The notes: generated by a model not told the origin, from the sequence alone. A stretch of 64,000 nt of DNA from Actinomycetota bacterium (GCA_019347675.1 JAHWKW010000003.1:1-64000), one strand, 5' to 3'. Shown: positions 43,133 through 51,268, numbered from the stretch's first letter. A program made the numbers and translations.

Positions 43133-44221
43133 ATGGAGACCTCCACCGGCCTCCCCCCGGCGGCCACCGACGACGCGGCAGCTGCACTGCCGGCGGTGTG
43201 CTGCATCGACGTCAGCCGATCGTTCGGGGACGTGGTCGCGGTACGGGAACTCGACCTGAAGGTCGCGCGCGGTTGCATCACCGCGCTGCTGGGACCATCC
43301 GGTTGCGGCAAGACCACGACGCTCCGGCTGATCGCCGGGTTCGAGCAACCCGACGCCGGGCACATCGAGCTCGACGGCCACGTGGTCGCCACGCCCGCAC
43401 GATCGGTGCCTCCCGAGCGTCGCAAGGTCGGGATGGTGTTCCAGGACCACGCGCTGTTCCCGCACCTGACCGTCGCGGGGAACGTCGCGTACGGGTTGCA
43501 TCGTTGGCCCCGGCAGCAGCGGCGCGACCGGATCGCACAGGTGGTCGACCTGGTCGACCTGACCGGCCTCGAGCAACGCCTCCCGTCAGCGCTGTCGGGA
43601 GGTCAGCAGCAGCGTGTCGCGCTCGCGCGTGCTCTGGCACCCCGCCCCGAGGTGGTCCTCCTGGACGAGCCGTTCTCGAACCTCGACGCGGCACTGCGCA
43701 CGACGGTCCGCGCGGACGTGCGACGCATCCTCAAGGACGCCGGTGCCACCGCGGTGTTCGTGACCCACGACCAGGAGGAAGCGCTGTCGCTGGCCGACGA
43801 GGTCGCGGTGATGGGCGCGGGGCGCATCCACCAGGTTGCCGACCCTCACACCCTGTACACCCGCCCCGCCGACCGCTTCGTCGCGACGTTCGTCGGCGAC
43901 GCGGACGTGCTCCCCGCCGAGCGGGTCGACCGCTACCGGGTCGTGACCCCCCTGGGGATGGTGGCCACGGTCGGGCCGGTGCCGGCGTCGAGCGTCGAGG
44001 TGGTGGTCCGACCGGAGGCGCTGACACTGACCGCCAACAGCTCGGGTCGCGCACACGTCCAGGCGGTGTCGTACTTCGGACACGACCAGCTGGTGCAGCT
44101 GCAGCTGGCGGACGGGACGTCGCTGCGGTCACGGCTGGGACCCGAGCCACGTTTCCGCCCCGGCGACCGGGTCGACGTCGACGTGCGCGGTGCGGTGGTC
44201 ACGCTGGGCTCCGAGCGGTGA
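43133..44221 (+). CDS. fbpC: Ferric-iron ABC transporter ATPase (FbpC-like)
   Basis: The 362-residue ATPase has Walker A (LLGPSGCGKTTTLRLIAGFE), the Q-loop VGMVFQDHALFPHLTVAGNV, signature ALSGGQQQRVALARALAP, Walker B EVVLLDEPFSNLDAALRTTV and switch His in FVTHDQEEALSLADEVAV. A C-terminal TOBE-like regulatory domain follows (VRPEALTLTANSSGRAHVQA). FbpC-type ATPases power ferric import; the binding protein and permease are encoded at 46864 and 47963. An iron box ends one base before the ATG. GTG 43196 is an alternative start. Confidence 0.9.
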   Translation: METSTGLPPAATDDAAAALPAVCCIDVSRSFGDVVAVRELDLKVARGCITALLGPSGCGKTTTLRLIAGFEQPDAGHIELDGHVVATPARSVPPERRKVGMVFQDHALFPHLTVAGNVAYGLHRWPRQQRRDRIAQVVDLVDLTGLEQRLPSALSGGQQQRVALARALAPRPEVVLLDEPFSNLDAALRTTVRADVRRILKDAGATAVFVTHDQEEALSLADEVAVMGAGRIHQVADPHTLYTRPADRFVATFVGDADVLPAERVDRYRVVTPLGMVATVGPVPASSVEVVVRPEALTLTANSSGRAHVQAVSYFGHDQLVQLQLADGTSLRSRLGPEPRFRPGDRVDVDVRGAVVTLGSER

Positions 44222-44230
44222 GCGCCGCGA

Positions 44231-45844
44231 TCAGGCGGCGTTCAGCTCCCGGTACACGGCGGGGACCACCGCGCGCACGTACCGCCCGAGGCGGACGAAC
44301 GACTCGCCGGTCTCGCGGAAGCGGTAGCTGATCGGGACCTCGGCGTACCGGTAGCCCTTGGCCAGCAGGTCGAGGGTGAGGACCTGGGCGTAGTTGAAGT
44401 CGTGGACGATCTCCGCTGCGGCGGCTGCGGCCGGCGACAACGCCCGGTAGCCGCTCTGCCCGTCGCTGACCGGGTGGCGGGACACGATCCGCAGCAGCGC
44501 CGTGAGCACGAGGTTGCCGACGCGGCGGTGCGGGAGCATCCGCTGGATGCGGCCACCGAAGCGCGTCCCGACGACGTAGTCGGCGGTCGCGTCCAGGATC
44601 GGGGCGACCAGCGCCTCGAGCTCCTCGGGGGCGTACTCGCCGTCGGCATCGCAGAACGCCACCGCGGCCGCGTCGCGGTCGACGGCCTCGGCCAACCCGC
44701 GCCGCACCGCCGCGCCGAGCCCACGGTTGGCGGCGAAGCGCACCACGGCAGCGCCCGCGGCCGCCGCCCGCTCCGCGGTCGCATCGGTCGAGCCGTCGTC
44801 GACCACCACGACCTCGACCGGGTGGCCGCGCACCGAACTCGGCGCACGTGCGACGACCCCGGCGACGGTCGCCTCCTCGTCGTGGGCAGGCAGGAACAGC
44901 ACCACGGGGCGCTGGCGCTCAGCGGCGGGGGCGGGTTGCCTGCGGCGTGGCCGGTGGCGTTCCAGCCGCAGACGTCCCAGCATGCCCGGCGCGGGAACGA
45001 CGAGCGCGACGGCCCCTGCGGCCAGCGCGTAGACCGTCTTGACCGCGTGGGCGACGAGCGCCACGGCCAGCGCCGTCCCGGCAGGCAGCCCCAGAGCGAC
45101 GAGTGTCGTGGCGGCCGCGGCTTCGTAGGTCCCGAAGCCGCCGGGCGCCACCGCGACGACCTGCGCGGCGATCGTCACGGCGGTGACCAGCACCGCCTCC
45201 CGGATGCTGAGCGCGGCCCCCGCCCAACGGGCCGCCTGCCACACCACCGCGGCCTCCAGCAGCCACGAGACGACCGTGCCCAGCGCCACGGCCGGGCCCG
45301 GCGGACGGGTGCGGGCCGAGCCATGGGTCCGTCGCAGCCACCACGTGCCGGCGGCCACCCCGGCCGCCGCGAGCACCAGAACCCCCCCGGCCCCGGCCCC
45401 CACCACGCGACCGGCCACCGGGGCGCCGAGAGCGACCGCCAGGCTCCCCACCGTCAGGAGGTCTGCGGCCCGCAGCGTGACCACGGACGCAGCCGCGGGT
45501 CGCAGCGGCACGCCCGCCCGGCGCACCACGCTGGCCACGCGCAACGGCTCACCCAGCCGCAACGGCAGGACGTGGTTCCCGGCCAGGGAGACGTGCAGAG
45601 CGGCCAGGGCCTGACCGAACCGCAGCTGCGGCACGACCCGGCGCCACACCGCCGCGCGGACGACGAAAGCCGCGGCGTACGCGGCGAGCACCGCGGTCAG
45701 CGTCAGCGGGTGAACGACCGCTGCCCGCGCCGCTGTCTCCAGCGCCGCACCGTCCACGCTGCGCGCAACCACCACGAGCGTCACGGCTGTGACCGCGGCG
45801 GCGGCGACCCACGCTCCCCAGCGAGGACGGCGGCGTGCCCCCAC
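44231..45844 (-). CDS. Fusion of a flippase-like membrane domain with a GT2 glycosyltransferase
   Basis: Residues 1-300 form a polytopic UPF0104/AglD-like domain with HVSLAGNHVLPLRLGEPLRV and VVAVAPGGFGTYEAAAATTL. Residues 315-537 are a GT-A fold GT2 enzyme: VLFLPAHDEEATVAGVV, VEVVVVDDGSTDATAERAAA, the DxD-type FCDADGEYAPEELEALV, VGTRFGGRIQRMLPHR and SDGQSGYRALS. The GT2 half resembles dolichol/polyprenyl-phosphate sugar synthases. So the protein may make a polyprenyl-phosphate sugar and help turn it across the membrane. It is divergent from the epimerase-iron operon, with an iron box in between. The donor sugar is unknown. Confidence 0.88.
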   Translation of the reverse strand: MGARRRPRWGAWVAAAAVTAVTLVVVARSVDGAALETAARAAVVHPLTLTAVLAAYAAAFVVRAAVWRRVVPQLRFGQALAALHVSLAGNHVLPLRLGEPLRVASVVRRAGVPLRPAAASVVTLRAADLLTVGSLAVALGAPVAGRVVGAGAGGVLVLAAAGVAAGTWWLRRTHGSARTRPPGPAVALGTVVSWLLEAAVVWQAARWAGAALSIREAVLVTAVTIAAQVVAVAPGGFGTYEAAAATTLVALGLPAGTALAVALVAHAVKTVYALAAGAVALVVPAPGMLGRLRLERHRPRRRQPAPAAERQRPVVLFLPAHDEEATVAGVVARAPSSVRGHPVEVVVVDDGSTDATAERAAAAGAAVVRFAANRGLGAAVRRGLAEAVDRDAAAVAFCDADGEYAPEELEALVAPILDATADYVVGTRFGGRIQRMLPHRRVGNLVLTALLRIVSRHPVSDGQSGYRALSPAAAAAAEIVHDFNYAQVLTLDLLAKGYRYAEVPISYRFRETGESFVRLGRYVRAVVPAVYRELNAA

Positions 45845-45871
45845 GGACCTTCCCCACGTCGACTGGCCAGC

Positions 45872-45890
45872 TGAGGTTAGGCTCCCCTAA
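45872..45890. promoter_or_regulatory. Iron-box (IdeR/DtxR) site between two divergent genes
   Basis: TGAGGTTAGGCTCCCCTAA agrees at 16 of 19 positions with the IdeR consensus, the best match in the window. It lies 27 bases before the GT2-fusion start and 50 bases before the epimerase start. TAGGCT (plus strand) and TAACCT (minus strand) inside it could be the two -10 elements, so one bound regulator could shut both promoters. Confidence 0.78.
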
Positions 45891-45940
45891 GGTCACGCGT
45901 CCAGAGCGGCGGGGCGCCGCTCGCACGATCGGAGATCGAC

Positions 45941-46867
45941 GTGCCCCTGGCTGTGGTCACCGGCGCGTCCGGCTTCATCGGACGCCACCTCGTCGGCCGC
46001 CTGGCCGCGGACGGGCTCGACGTGTGCGGGGTCGACCGCCGGCCACCGCCCCGCGGCGCTCCCGGCTCGGCGGTCGTCGCCGACCTCGCGGAACACGATC
46101 CGGCGGTCGATGCGATCCTGCGCCGCGCCGACGTCGCCTACCACCTCGCCGGATGCCCCGGTGTCCGCGGTGACGGTCCCGGCGTCGCGGACCGCCGGTG
46201 GCGGGACAACGTGGTCGCCGCCGAGCACGTCCTCGACATCGTCGCCGAACGCGTGCCGGTGGTGGTCACGTCCTCCTCGTCGGTGTACGGGGGGGCCACC
46301 CACACGCCGGACGGCCTGCGTCCGTGCCGCGAGAGCGACCGGTTGCGTCCGCGCGGCGGGTACGCCCGGTCGAAAGTGGTCCTCGAACGCCGCTGCGCCG
46401 ACCGGGTGGCGCGCGGAGGGCTGGTCGCGGTCGCCCGTCCGTTCACGGTCGCCGGTGAGCACCAGCGCCCCGACATGGCCATCGCCCGGTGGCTGGCCGC
46501 AGCACGCACCGGAGGTCCGCTGGCGGTCTTCGGCTCGCTGCACCGGGTCCGCGACGTCACCGACGTGGGGCACGTGGTCGACGGGCTGGTGCGCTTGGCG
46601 GCGCTGCGCCGGCCCGCGACGGTCAACCTGGGGACCGGTGTCGGCCATGCCCTGGCCGGCCTCGTCGCCGCAGTGACCGCGGTCGCCGGTCGGGCGCCGG
46701 TCGAGATCCTTCCCGCACACCTCGACGAGGTTTCCGCGACGCTGGCGGACACCGAACGTTGCCAACGGCTGCTCGGCTTCCGACCGATGACCGACCTCGC
46801 GGATCTCGTCGCCCGCCAGTGGGCCGCCGCCCAGGTCCGTGCCCCGGACTTGGTGGAGGCACCGTGA
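45941..46867 (+). CDS. NAD-dependent epimerase/dehydratase, first gene of the iron operon
   Basis: The 308-residue short-chain-dehydrogenase-type protein has the Rossmann motif VVTGASGFIGRHLVGRLAAD at its N-terminus, the catalytic Ser in VVVTSSSSVYGG near residue 110 and YARSK (the Y-x3-K pair) near 140. Extended SDR enzymes of this size change nucleotide sugars. It is the first gene behind the strong iron box and overlaps the ferric-binding lipoprotein gene by four bases, which is unusual. I infer that it makes a sugar for the glycosyltransferases in the same locus. Confidence 0.88.
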   Translation: MPLAVVTGASGFIGRHLVGRLAADGLDVCGVDRRPPPRGAPGSAVVADLAEHDPAVDAILRRADVAYHLAGCPGVRGDGPGVADRRWRDNVVAAEHVLDIVAERVPVVVTSSSSVYGGATHTPDGLRPCRESDRLRPRGGYARSKVVLERRCADRVARGGLVAVARPFTVAGEHQRPDMAIARWLAAARTGGPLAVFGSLHRVRDVTDVGHVVDGLVRLAALRRPATVNLGTGVGHALAGLVAAVTAVAGRAPVEILPAHLDEVSATLADTERCQRLLGFRPMTDLADLVARQWAAAQVRAPDLVEAP

Positions 46868-47946
46868 CGCGACCCGAGCGTGGCACCACGCTGACCGGCG
46901 CGACCGGCCCACGTGCCCCGGGGCGATCCCCGCGCTGCCTCGGCCGCCGCCTCCGGCTGGGCGCCGCGGCGTTCCTGGCTGTCGGCCTGCTCGCGGCCGC
47001 ATCGTCTGCGTGCGCCGGGGGCGAGGATGCGCTCACGATCTACTCCGGCCGTGGCCGCAGCCTGGTCGGGCCGCTCCTGGACCGCTTCGCGCAGGAGGCG
47101 GGCATCCCGATCGAGGTCCGCTACGGCAACTCGGCGGAGCTGGCGCTGCTGATCAGCGAGGAGGGCGAACGTACCCCGGCGGACGTCTTCTACGCACAGA
47201 ACCCCGGCGCCGTCGGTTTCCTCGCCGAACGCGACCTGCTGCAACCCCTGTCCGACACGATCCTGGCGACCGTCGATGCGCGCTTCCGCAGCGATCGCGG
47301 GCATTGGGTCGGGGTGACCGGCCGCCAACGCGTGCTGGTGTACAACACCGAGCAGGTGGACGACCAACAGCTGCCACGGTCGGTGTTCGACCTGACCCAT
47401 GAGCGCTACCGCGGACGGGTGGGGGTGGCTCCCACCAACGGTTCGTTCCAGGACTTCGTCAGCGCGATGCAGCAGGTGTACGGCGAGGAACGCACGCTGC
47501 AGTGGCTGACCGCGCTGGCGAACAACGAACCCCGGACCTACGGGAACAACAACGCCATCGTCGAGGCGGTGGCGCGCGGCGAGGTCGCCATGGGACTGGT
47601 CAACCACTACTACAACCACCGCTGGCTCGACGAGGACCCGACCCTGCCCAGCCGCAACTACGTCTTCCCCGACGGCGACATCGGGGCACTGCTGATCGCC
47701 TCCACCGTCAGCGTGGTGTCCGACGATCCACGCGCGCAGCGGTTCGTCGGGTTCCTCGTCTCCGAGGAGGCACAGCGGTACTTCGCCGAGGAGACCTTCG
47801 AGTACCCGCTGGCCCGCGGTGTCCAGCCCGCTGCGGATCTGCCACCCCTGGGCAGCCTCACCCTCCCGAAGGTCGACATCGAGGAGCTCGGCGATGAGCT
47901 GCGCGCCACGATCGATCTGATCGAGCGCAGCGGGCTGCGCAGGTAA
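46864..47946 (+). CDS. fbpA: Ferric-iron-binding lipoprotein of an ABC transporter (FbpA/FutA type)
   Basis: The 360-residue protein has a long Arg-rich head, a signal helix and a lipobox-like ASSAC with Cys at about residue 50. The mature part begins LTIYSGRGRSLVGPLLDRFA and shows ADVFYAQNPGAVGFLAERDL, PTNGSFQDFVSAMQQVYGEE, and MGLVNHYYNHRWLDEDPT with the paired tyrosines that bind ferric iron in this family. It catches iron outside the membrane and hands it to the permease encoded 16 bases downstream. Its GTG overlaps the epimerase stop. Confidence 0.93.
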   Translation: MTRPERGTTLTGATGPRAPGRSPRCLGRRLRLGAAAFLAVGLLAAASSACAGGEDALTIYSGRGRSLVGPLLDRFAQEAGIPIEVRYGNSAELALLISEEGERTPADVFYAQNPGAVGFLAERDLLQPLSDTILATVDARFRSDRGHWVGVTGRQRVLVYNTEQVDDQQLPRSVFDLTHERYRGRVGVAPTNGSFQDFVSAMQQVYGEERTLQWLTALANNEPRTYGNNNAIVEAVARGEVAMGLVNHYYNHRWLDEDPTLPSRNYVFPDGDIGALLIASTVSVVSDDPRAQRFVGFLVSEEAQRYFAEETFEYPLARGVQPAADLPPLGSLTLPKVDIEELGDELRATIDLIERSGLRR

Positions 47947-47962
47947 GGGGTCGCTCTCAACG

Positions 47963-49612
47963 GTGGAACCGCTCACGTCCGCGCCGGCACCCGAACGCGC
48001 GCTGCGCCCGCACCGGGGCGTGGCACCCGGGACCCCGGGTCGCGCCCCGCGCTGGCTGGCCGCCGGCGTGGTCACCGTGGGGATGGTCTTCGCGGTCCCG
48101 TTCGGCTACCTCGTGGTGCGCAACCTCGCCGACGTCCGCCGGTCCGCTGCGTTGCTCATGGCACCCGCCGCGGTCGCGCCCCTGGCGCGATCGCTGGTCC
48201 TGGCCACGACGGTCGCGGCCGCCGCCGCGGCGGTGGGGACCGCCGCCGCGTGGCTGGTGACCCGCACGGACGTGCCCGCCCGGCGCCTGTGGCGCATCCT
48301 GCTACCGCTTCCTCTGGTGATCCCCTCGTTCATCGGGGCGTTCGCCTTGATCGCGGCGTTCGCGCCGGGAGGCCTGGCCGAGCGGCTGATCGGTGTGCGG
48401 GTCCCCGGTGGCCTGCGCGGCTTCGGTGGCGCGTTCCTGGTCCTGACGCTGCTGACCTACCCCTACGTCTTCCTCCCGGTCGCCGCACGCCTGCAGCAGC
48501 TCCCGTCGTCGCTTGAGGAAGCCGGCCGGCTGCTGGGGCGCCGACCCACGCGGGTGTTCGCGTCCGTGGTCGTGCCACAGATCCGCGGCGCCATCCTGGC
48601 CGGGGCGCTGCTGACGTTCCTGTACGCGATCAGCGACTGGGGCGCGGTCGAGCTGCTGCGCTACGACACCCTCACGCGGGTGATCTTCGTCAACGTCCTC
48701 GATCCGCCGACGGCACTCGCGCTCAGCCTGGAGCTCGGTGCGCTGGCCGTGGCGGTCGTGGTGCTCGAGCGGATGGTCACCGGCGGCCTGCGTCAGGTCG
48801 AAGGGGCCCACGCCACCCGCGGCCTGCAGATCTCCCTCGGGGGTTGGCGCCCGGTGGCGACGGGAGGCCTGGCCGCCCTGCTGTTCGCCGCGCTGGTCGC
48901 ACCGGTCGGGGTGCTGGCGTTCTGGTCGGTCCGTGGTCTGGCGCGGGGCGCGGCACGCGCCGGGGCGGTGGTCACCGATCCCGGGCAGCTGCTCGGGCCG
49001 GCGCTCAACACGGTCGGGATCAGCCTGGCCACCGCCGGGATCGCCGTGGCGGTCGCCGCCCCGGTCGCCTACCTCACGGTCCGCTACCGCAGCCGCGCCG
49101 GGCAGGCCGTCAACGCGGTGATCGTGGCCGGCTTCGCCCTACCCGGGCTGGTCATCGCGCTGGCCCTGACCTTCTGGACGCTCGGCGCCCCGGGCCCGAT
49201 CGTGACCGCCTACCAGACGCTGCACCTCCTCGTCACCGCGTACGTGATCCACTTCGGGGCGCAGGCACTGCGCGCTGCGGAGGTCACCGTCGCCAGCGTC
49301 CCGCGCAGGCTCGACGACGCCGCGCGGGCGCTCGGCGCGGGCCGTGGACGCCGGTTGCTGACGGTGGAGCTGCCGCTGATGACACCGGGGTTGCTGGCCG
49401 GTGGCGGGTTGGTGCTGCTGTCGACGATGAAGGAGCTGCCTGCCACGCTGCTCCTCGCTCCCCCGGGGTTCGACACGCTCGCGACCCGCATCTGGACCTC
49501 GGCCGAGGACGCGTTCCTCGCCGACGCCAGCGTCGCGTCGTTGCTGCTGATCGTGCTGTCCGGGGTGGTGATCTGGGTGCTCGGGGTCCGCCGCTCCGAG
49601 GTGCTGCGGTGA
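47963..49612 (+). CDS. fbpB: Ferric-iron ABC transporter permease (FbpB type, duplicated)
   Basis: The 549-residue protein has about twelve membrane segments in two similar permease units, as in FbpB/SfuB. Each has the loop that contacts the ATPase: SSLEEAGRLLGRRPTRVFAS near residue 185 and RRLDDAARALGAGRGRRLL near 455. The last helices are MKELPATLLLAPPGFDTLAT and SVASLLLIVLSGVVIWVLGV. It moves iron delivered by the lipoprotein with energy from FbpC. The stop overlaps the next start (GTGA), so the glycosyltransferase-like gene is translated with it. Confidence 0.93.
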   Translation: MEPLTSAPAPERALRPHRGVAPGTPGRAPRWLAAGVVTVGMVFAVPFGYLVVRNLADVRRSAALLMAPAAVAPLARSLVLATTVAAAAAAVGTAAAWLVTRTDVPARRLWRILLPLPLVIPSFIGAFALIAAFAPGGLAERLIGVRVPGGLRGFGGAFLVLTLLTYPYVFLPVAARLQQLPSSLEEAGRLLGRRPTRVFASVVVPQIRGAILAGALLTFLYAISDWGAVELLRYDTLTRVIFVNVLDPPTALALSLELGALAVAVVVLERMVTGGLRQVEGAHATRGLQISLGGWRPVATGGLAALLFAALVAPVGVLAFWSVRGLARGAARAGAVVTDPGQLLGPALNTVGISLATAGIAVAVAAPVAYLTVRYRSRAGQAVNAVIVAGFALPGLVIALALTFWTLGAPGPIVTAYQTLHLLVTAYVIHFGAQALRAAEVTVASVPRRLDDAARALGAGRGRRLLTVELPLMTPGLLAGGGLVLLSTMKELPATLLLAPPGFDTLATRIWTSAEDAFLADASVASLLLIVLSGVVIWVLGVRRSEVLR

Positions 49613-51219
49613 TCCGGCAACCGTCAGCGGGCGCTCACCACGCCGACGTGCGGCCGCTCACGCGGCGGCGCCTCGCGGTCGTCATCGCCGCGGTCGCGTG
49701 CGTGGCCGCTGCGGCCGCGGCGGGTGGGGCGGCAGGTCGGGCGACGACCGGCAACCACACCAGCGGGGACGAGCCGCACTACCTGCTCACCGCGCTGAGT
49801 CTCGCCCACGATCTCGACCTGGACGTCAGCGACGAGATCCACCGCGACGCGTACCGCCCCTTCCACGAGCAGACGCTGGTGCCCCAGGCGCGGCGTCGCC
49901 CAGACGGGACGATGGTGGTCCCCCACGACCCGCTTCTCCCGACGCTCCTCGCCGTCCCGATGCGCCTGGGGGGGTGGGTGGCCGCCAAGCTCGCGCTGGC
50001 GGTGCTCAACGCCGCCCTGGCCGGGCTGCTGGTGTGGACGATGGTGCGCCGCTTCGGCGTCCCGCTGCGCACGGCGGCGGTGACTGCCCTCGTGATGGGC
50101 GCCGCCGCCCCCCTGGCGGTGTACGGCCAGCAGGTCTACCCGGAGGTCCCGGCCGCCCTGGCGGTGACCGCGGCGATCGCCGGCCTGGCCGGGCCGCTGC
50201 GTCGGGGCGGGATCGCGGTCGTCGGCGGGGCGGTGGTGGCCCTTCCGTGGCTGTCGGCGAAGTTCGTTCCGGTGGCGGCCGCGCTGGCAGGGCTGGCGGT
50301 GCTCCGGGTGATCCGCCGCGGCGACCGCGCCACCGCCGGGATCGTGGTCGGGGTGCTGGCGGTCGCGGGGATCGCCTACCTGGCACTGCACCTGGCCTGG
50401 TACGGCGGGGCGACCAGCTACGCGTCGGGCGCGTTCTTCGCCGAACACGGTGGGCAACTGGCGGTCGTCGGGCTGGCCCCCCGCTACCTCGCGCGCAGCC
50501 AGCGGCTGCTGGGCCTGCTGGTCGACCGCGGGTTCGGGGTGGCCGCCTGGCAGCCGGCGTGGCTGCTGGCGGTGCCGGCGCTGGCGGCGCTGGCCCGCCG
50601 CAGCCGCCCCGCGGCTGCGGTGGTCGGCGTGCCGCTCGTGGCCGGGTGGTTCACCGCGGCGTTCGTCGCGGTGACCATGCACGGCTGGTGGTTCCCGGGC
50701 CGACAGGTCGTGGCGGTGCTGCCGTGCGCGGCCGTGGCGGTGGGCTGGTGGGTCGGCCGCGACCGGAGACGGCTGACCTTGCTGGCGGTGCTTGGAACCG
50801 TCGGCGTGGTCGCGCATGCCTGGCTGGCGGTGGAGGCCGCGCGTGGAGAGCTGACCTGGGTGGTGGACTTCGCCGCCACCGCCAACCCCTGGTACCGCGG
50901 CTGGCGGCTGACGCTCCCCGACTACCTCCGGCCGGGCGTCGCGACCTGGGTCCGCCACGGCGCTTGGGCGGTCGCAGCCGTGGCGCTCGCCGGGTGGGGC
51001 TGGGCGGGCGCCTCAGTAGGCGCCGCGAGTGGCGGGCGTGCCCGGCGCCGTCGGTGTCTGGGTGCCCGTCTGGGTGCCCGTCTGGGTGCCCGTCACCGTG
51101 TCGCCGCCCCCGTCGATCTCGCGGACACCGGCGCCGTCGTCGCCACCACAGGCGGCCAGCACGGCGAACACCAGACTGGCCGCCACGACGAGGCGGGGCG
51201 TGAAGCGACGCAAGCGTGA
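49609..51219 (+). CDS. GT-C type membrane glycosyltransferase-like protein
   Basis: The 536-residue polytopic protein has a first helix followed by an outside loop with NHTSGDEPHYLLTALSLAHD, the acidic DE motif expected of GT-C enzymes that use polyprenyl-phosphate sugars. About ten further helices follow (for example YPEVPAALAVTAAIAGLAGP, WYGGATSYASGAFFAEHGG, WWFPGRQVVAVLPCAAVAVG). Exact acceptor and sugar are unknown. It is the last gene of the iron operon. From about residue 470 the reading covers the entire antisense lipoprotein gene, and its Arg/Gly-rich tail has low protein character. Confidence 0.75.
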   Translation: MIRQPSAGAHHADVRPLTRRRLAVVIAAVACVAAAAAAGGAAGRATTGNHTSGDEPHYLLTALSLAHDLDLDVSDEIHRDAYRPFHEQTLVPQARRRPDGTMVVPHDPLLPTLLAVPMRLGGWVAAKLALAVLNAALAGLLVWTMVRRFGVPLRTAAVTALVMGAAAPLAVYGQQVYPEVPAALAVTAAIAGLAGPLRRGGIAVVGGAVVALPWLSAKFVPVAAALAGLAVLRVIRRGDRATAGIVVGVLAVAGIAYLALHLAWYGGATSYASGAFFAEHGGQLAVVGLAPRYLARSQRLLGLLVDRGFGVAAWQPAWLLAVPALAALARRSRPAAAVVGVPLVAGWFTAAFVAVTMHGWWFPGRQVVAVLPCAAVAVGWWVGRDRRRLTLLAVLGTVGVVAHAWLAVEAARGELTWVVDFAATANPWYRGWRLTLPDYLRPGVATWVRHGAWAVAAVALAGWGWAGASVGAASGGRARRRRCLGARLGARLGARHRVAAPVDLADTGAVVATTGGQHGEHQTGRHDEAGREATQA

Positions 51220-51222
51220 CAT
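51013..51222 (-). CDS. Small lipoprotein with TGTQ repeats, behind an iron box
   Basis: The 69-residue product has a basic start (MSRLRRFTPR), a signal helix (LVVAASLVFAVLAAC) with lipobox Cys at residue 25, then an Asp/Gly-rich part (GGDDGAGVREIDGGGDTV) and three TGTQ units before a short Thr/Pro tail. CAGGAG lies seven bases before ATG 51222, and an iron box lies 28 bases upstream. I infer a small surface protein made when iron is scarce. It lies completely within the 3' end of the glycosyltransferase gene on the other strand. Confidence 0.7.
   Translation of the reverse strand: MSRLRRFTPRLVVAASLVFAVLAACGGDDGAGVREIDGGGDTVTGTQTGTQTGTQTPTAPGTPATRGAY
51058..51093. repeat. Three 12-bp tandem repeats coding for TGTQ
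   Basis: CTGGGTGCCCGT occurs three times without change. On the minus strand it encodes Thr-Gly-Thr-Gln units of the small lipoprotein. Perfect short repeats can gain or lose copies, so the linker length may vary between strains. Confidence 0.85.
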
Positions 51223-51249
51223 CCGGGGCTCCTGGAACGTCGGCTGACG

Positions 51250-51268
51250 TGAGGTGAGCAGAACCTAA
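51250..51268 (-). promoter_or_regulatory. Iron-box (IdeR/DtxR) site before the small lipoprotein
   Basis: TGAGGTGAGCAGAACCTAA agrees at 15 of 19 positions with the IdeR consensus, with a perfect AACCTAA half. It is 28 bases upstream of the lipoprotein ATG (51222, minus strand) and 116 bases before the isocitrate dehydrogenase start on the other side. Confidence 0.65.

Noticed and set aside
51250-51268. Iron box acting on isocitrate dehydrogenase
   Set aside because: The box is 116 bases from the icd start and upstream of its likely -10 at 51334, while it is 28 bases from the lipoprotein start; control of icd is possible but less likely.
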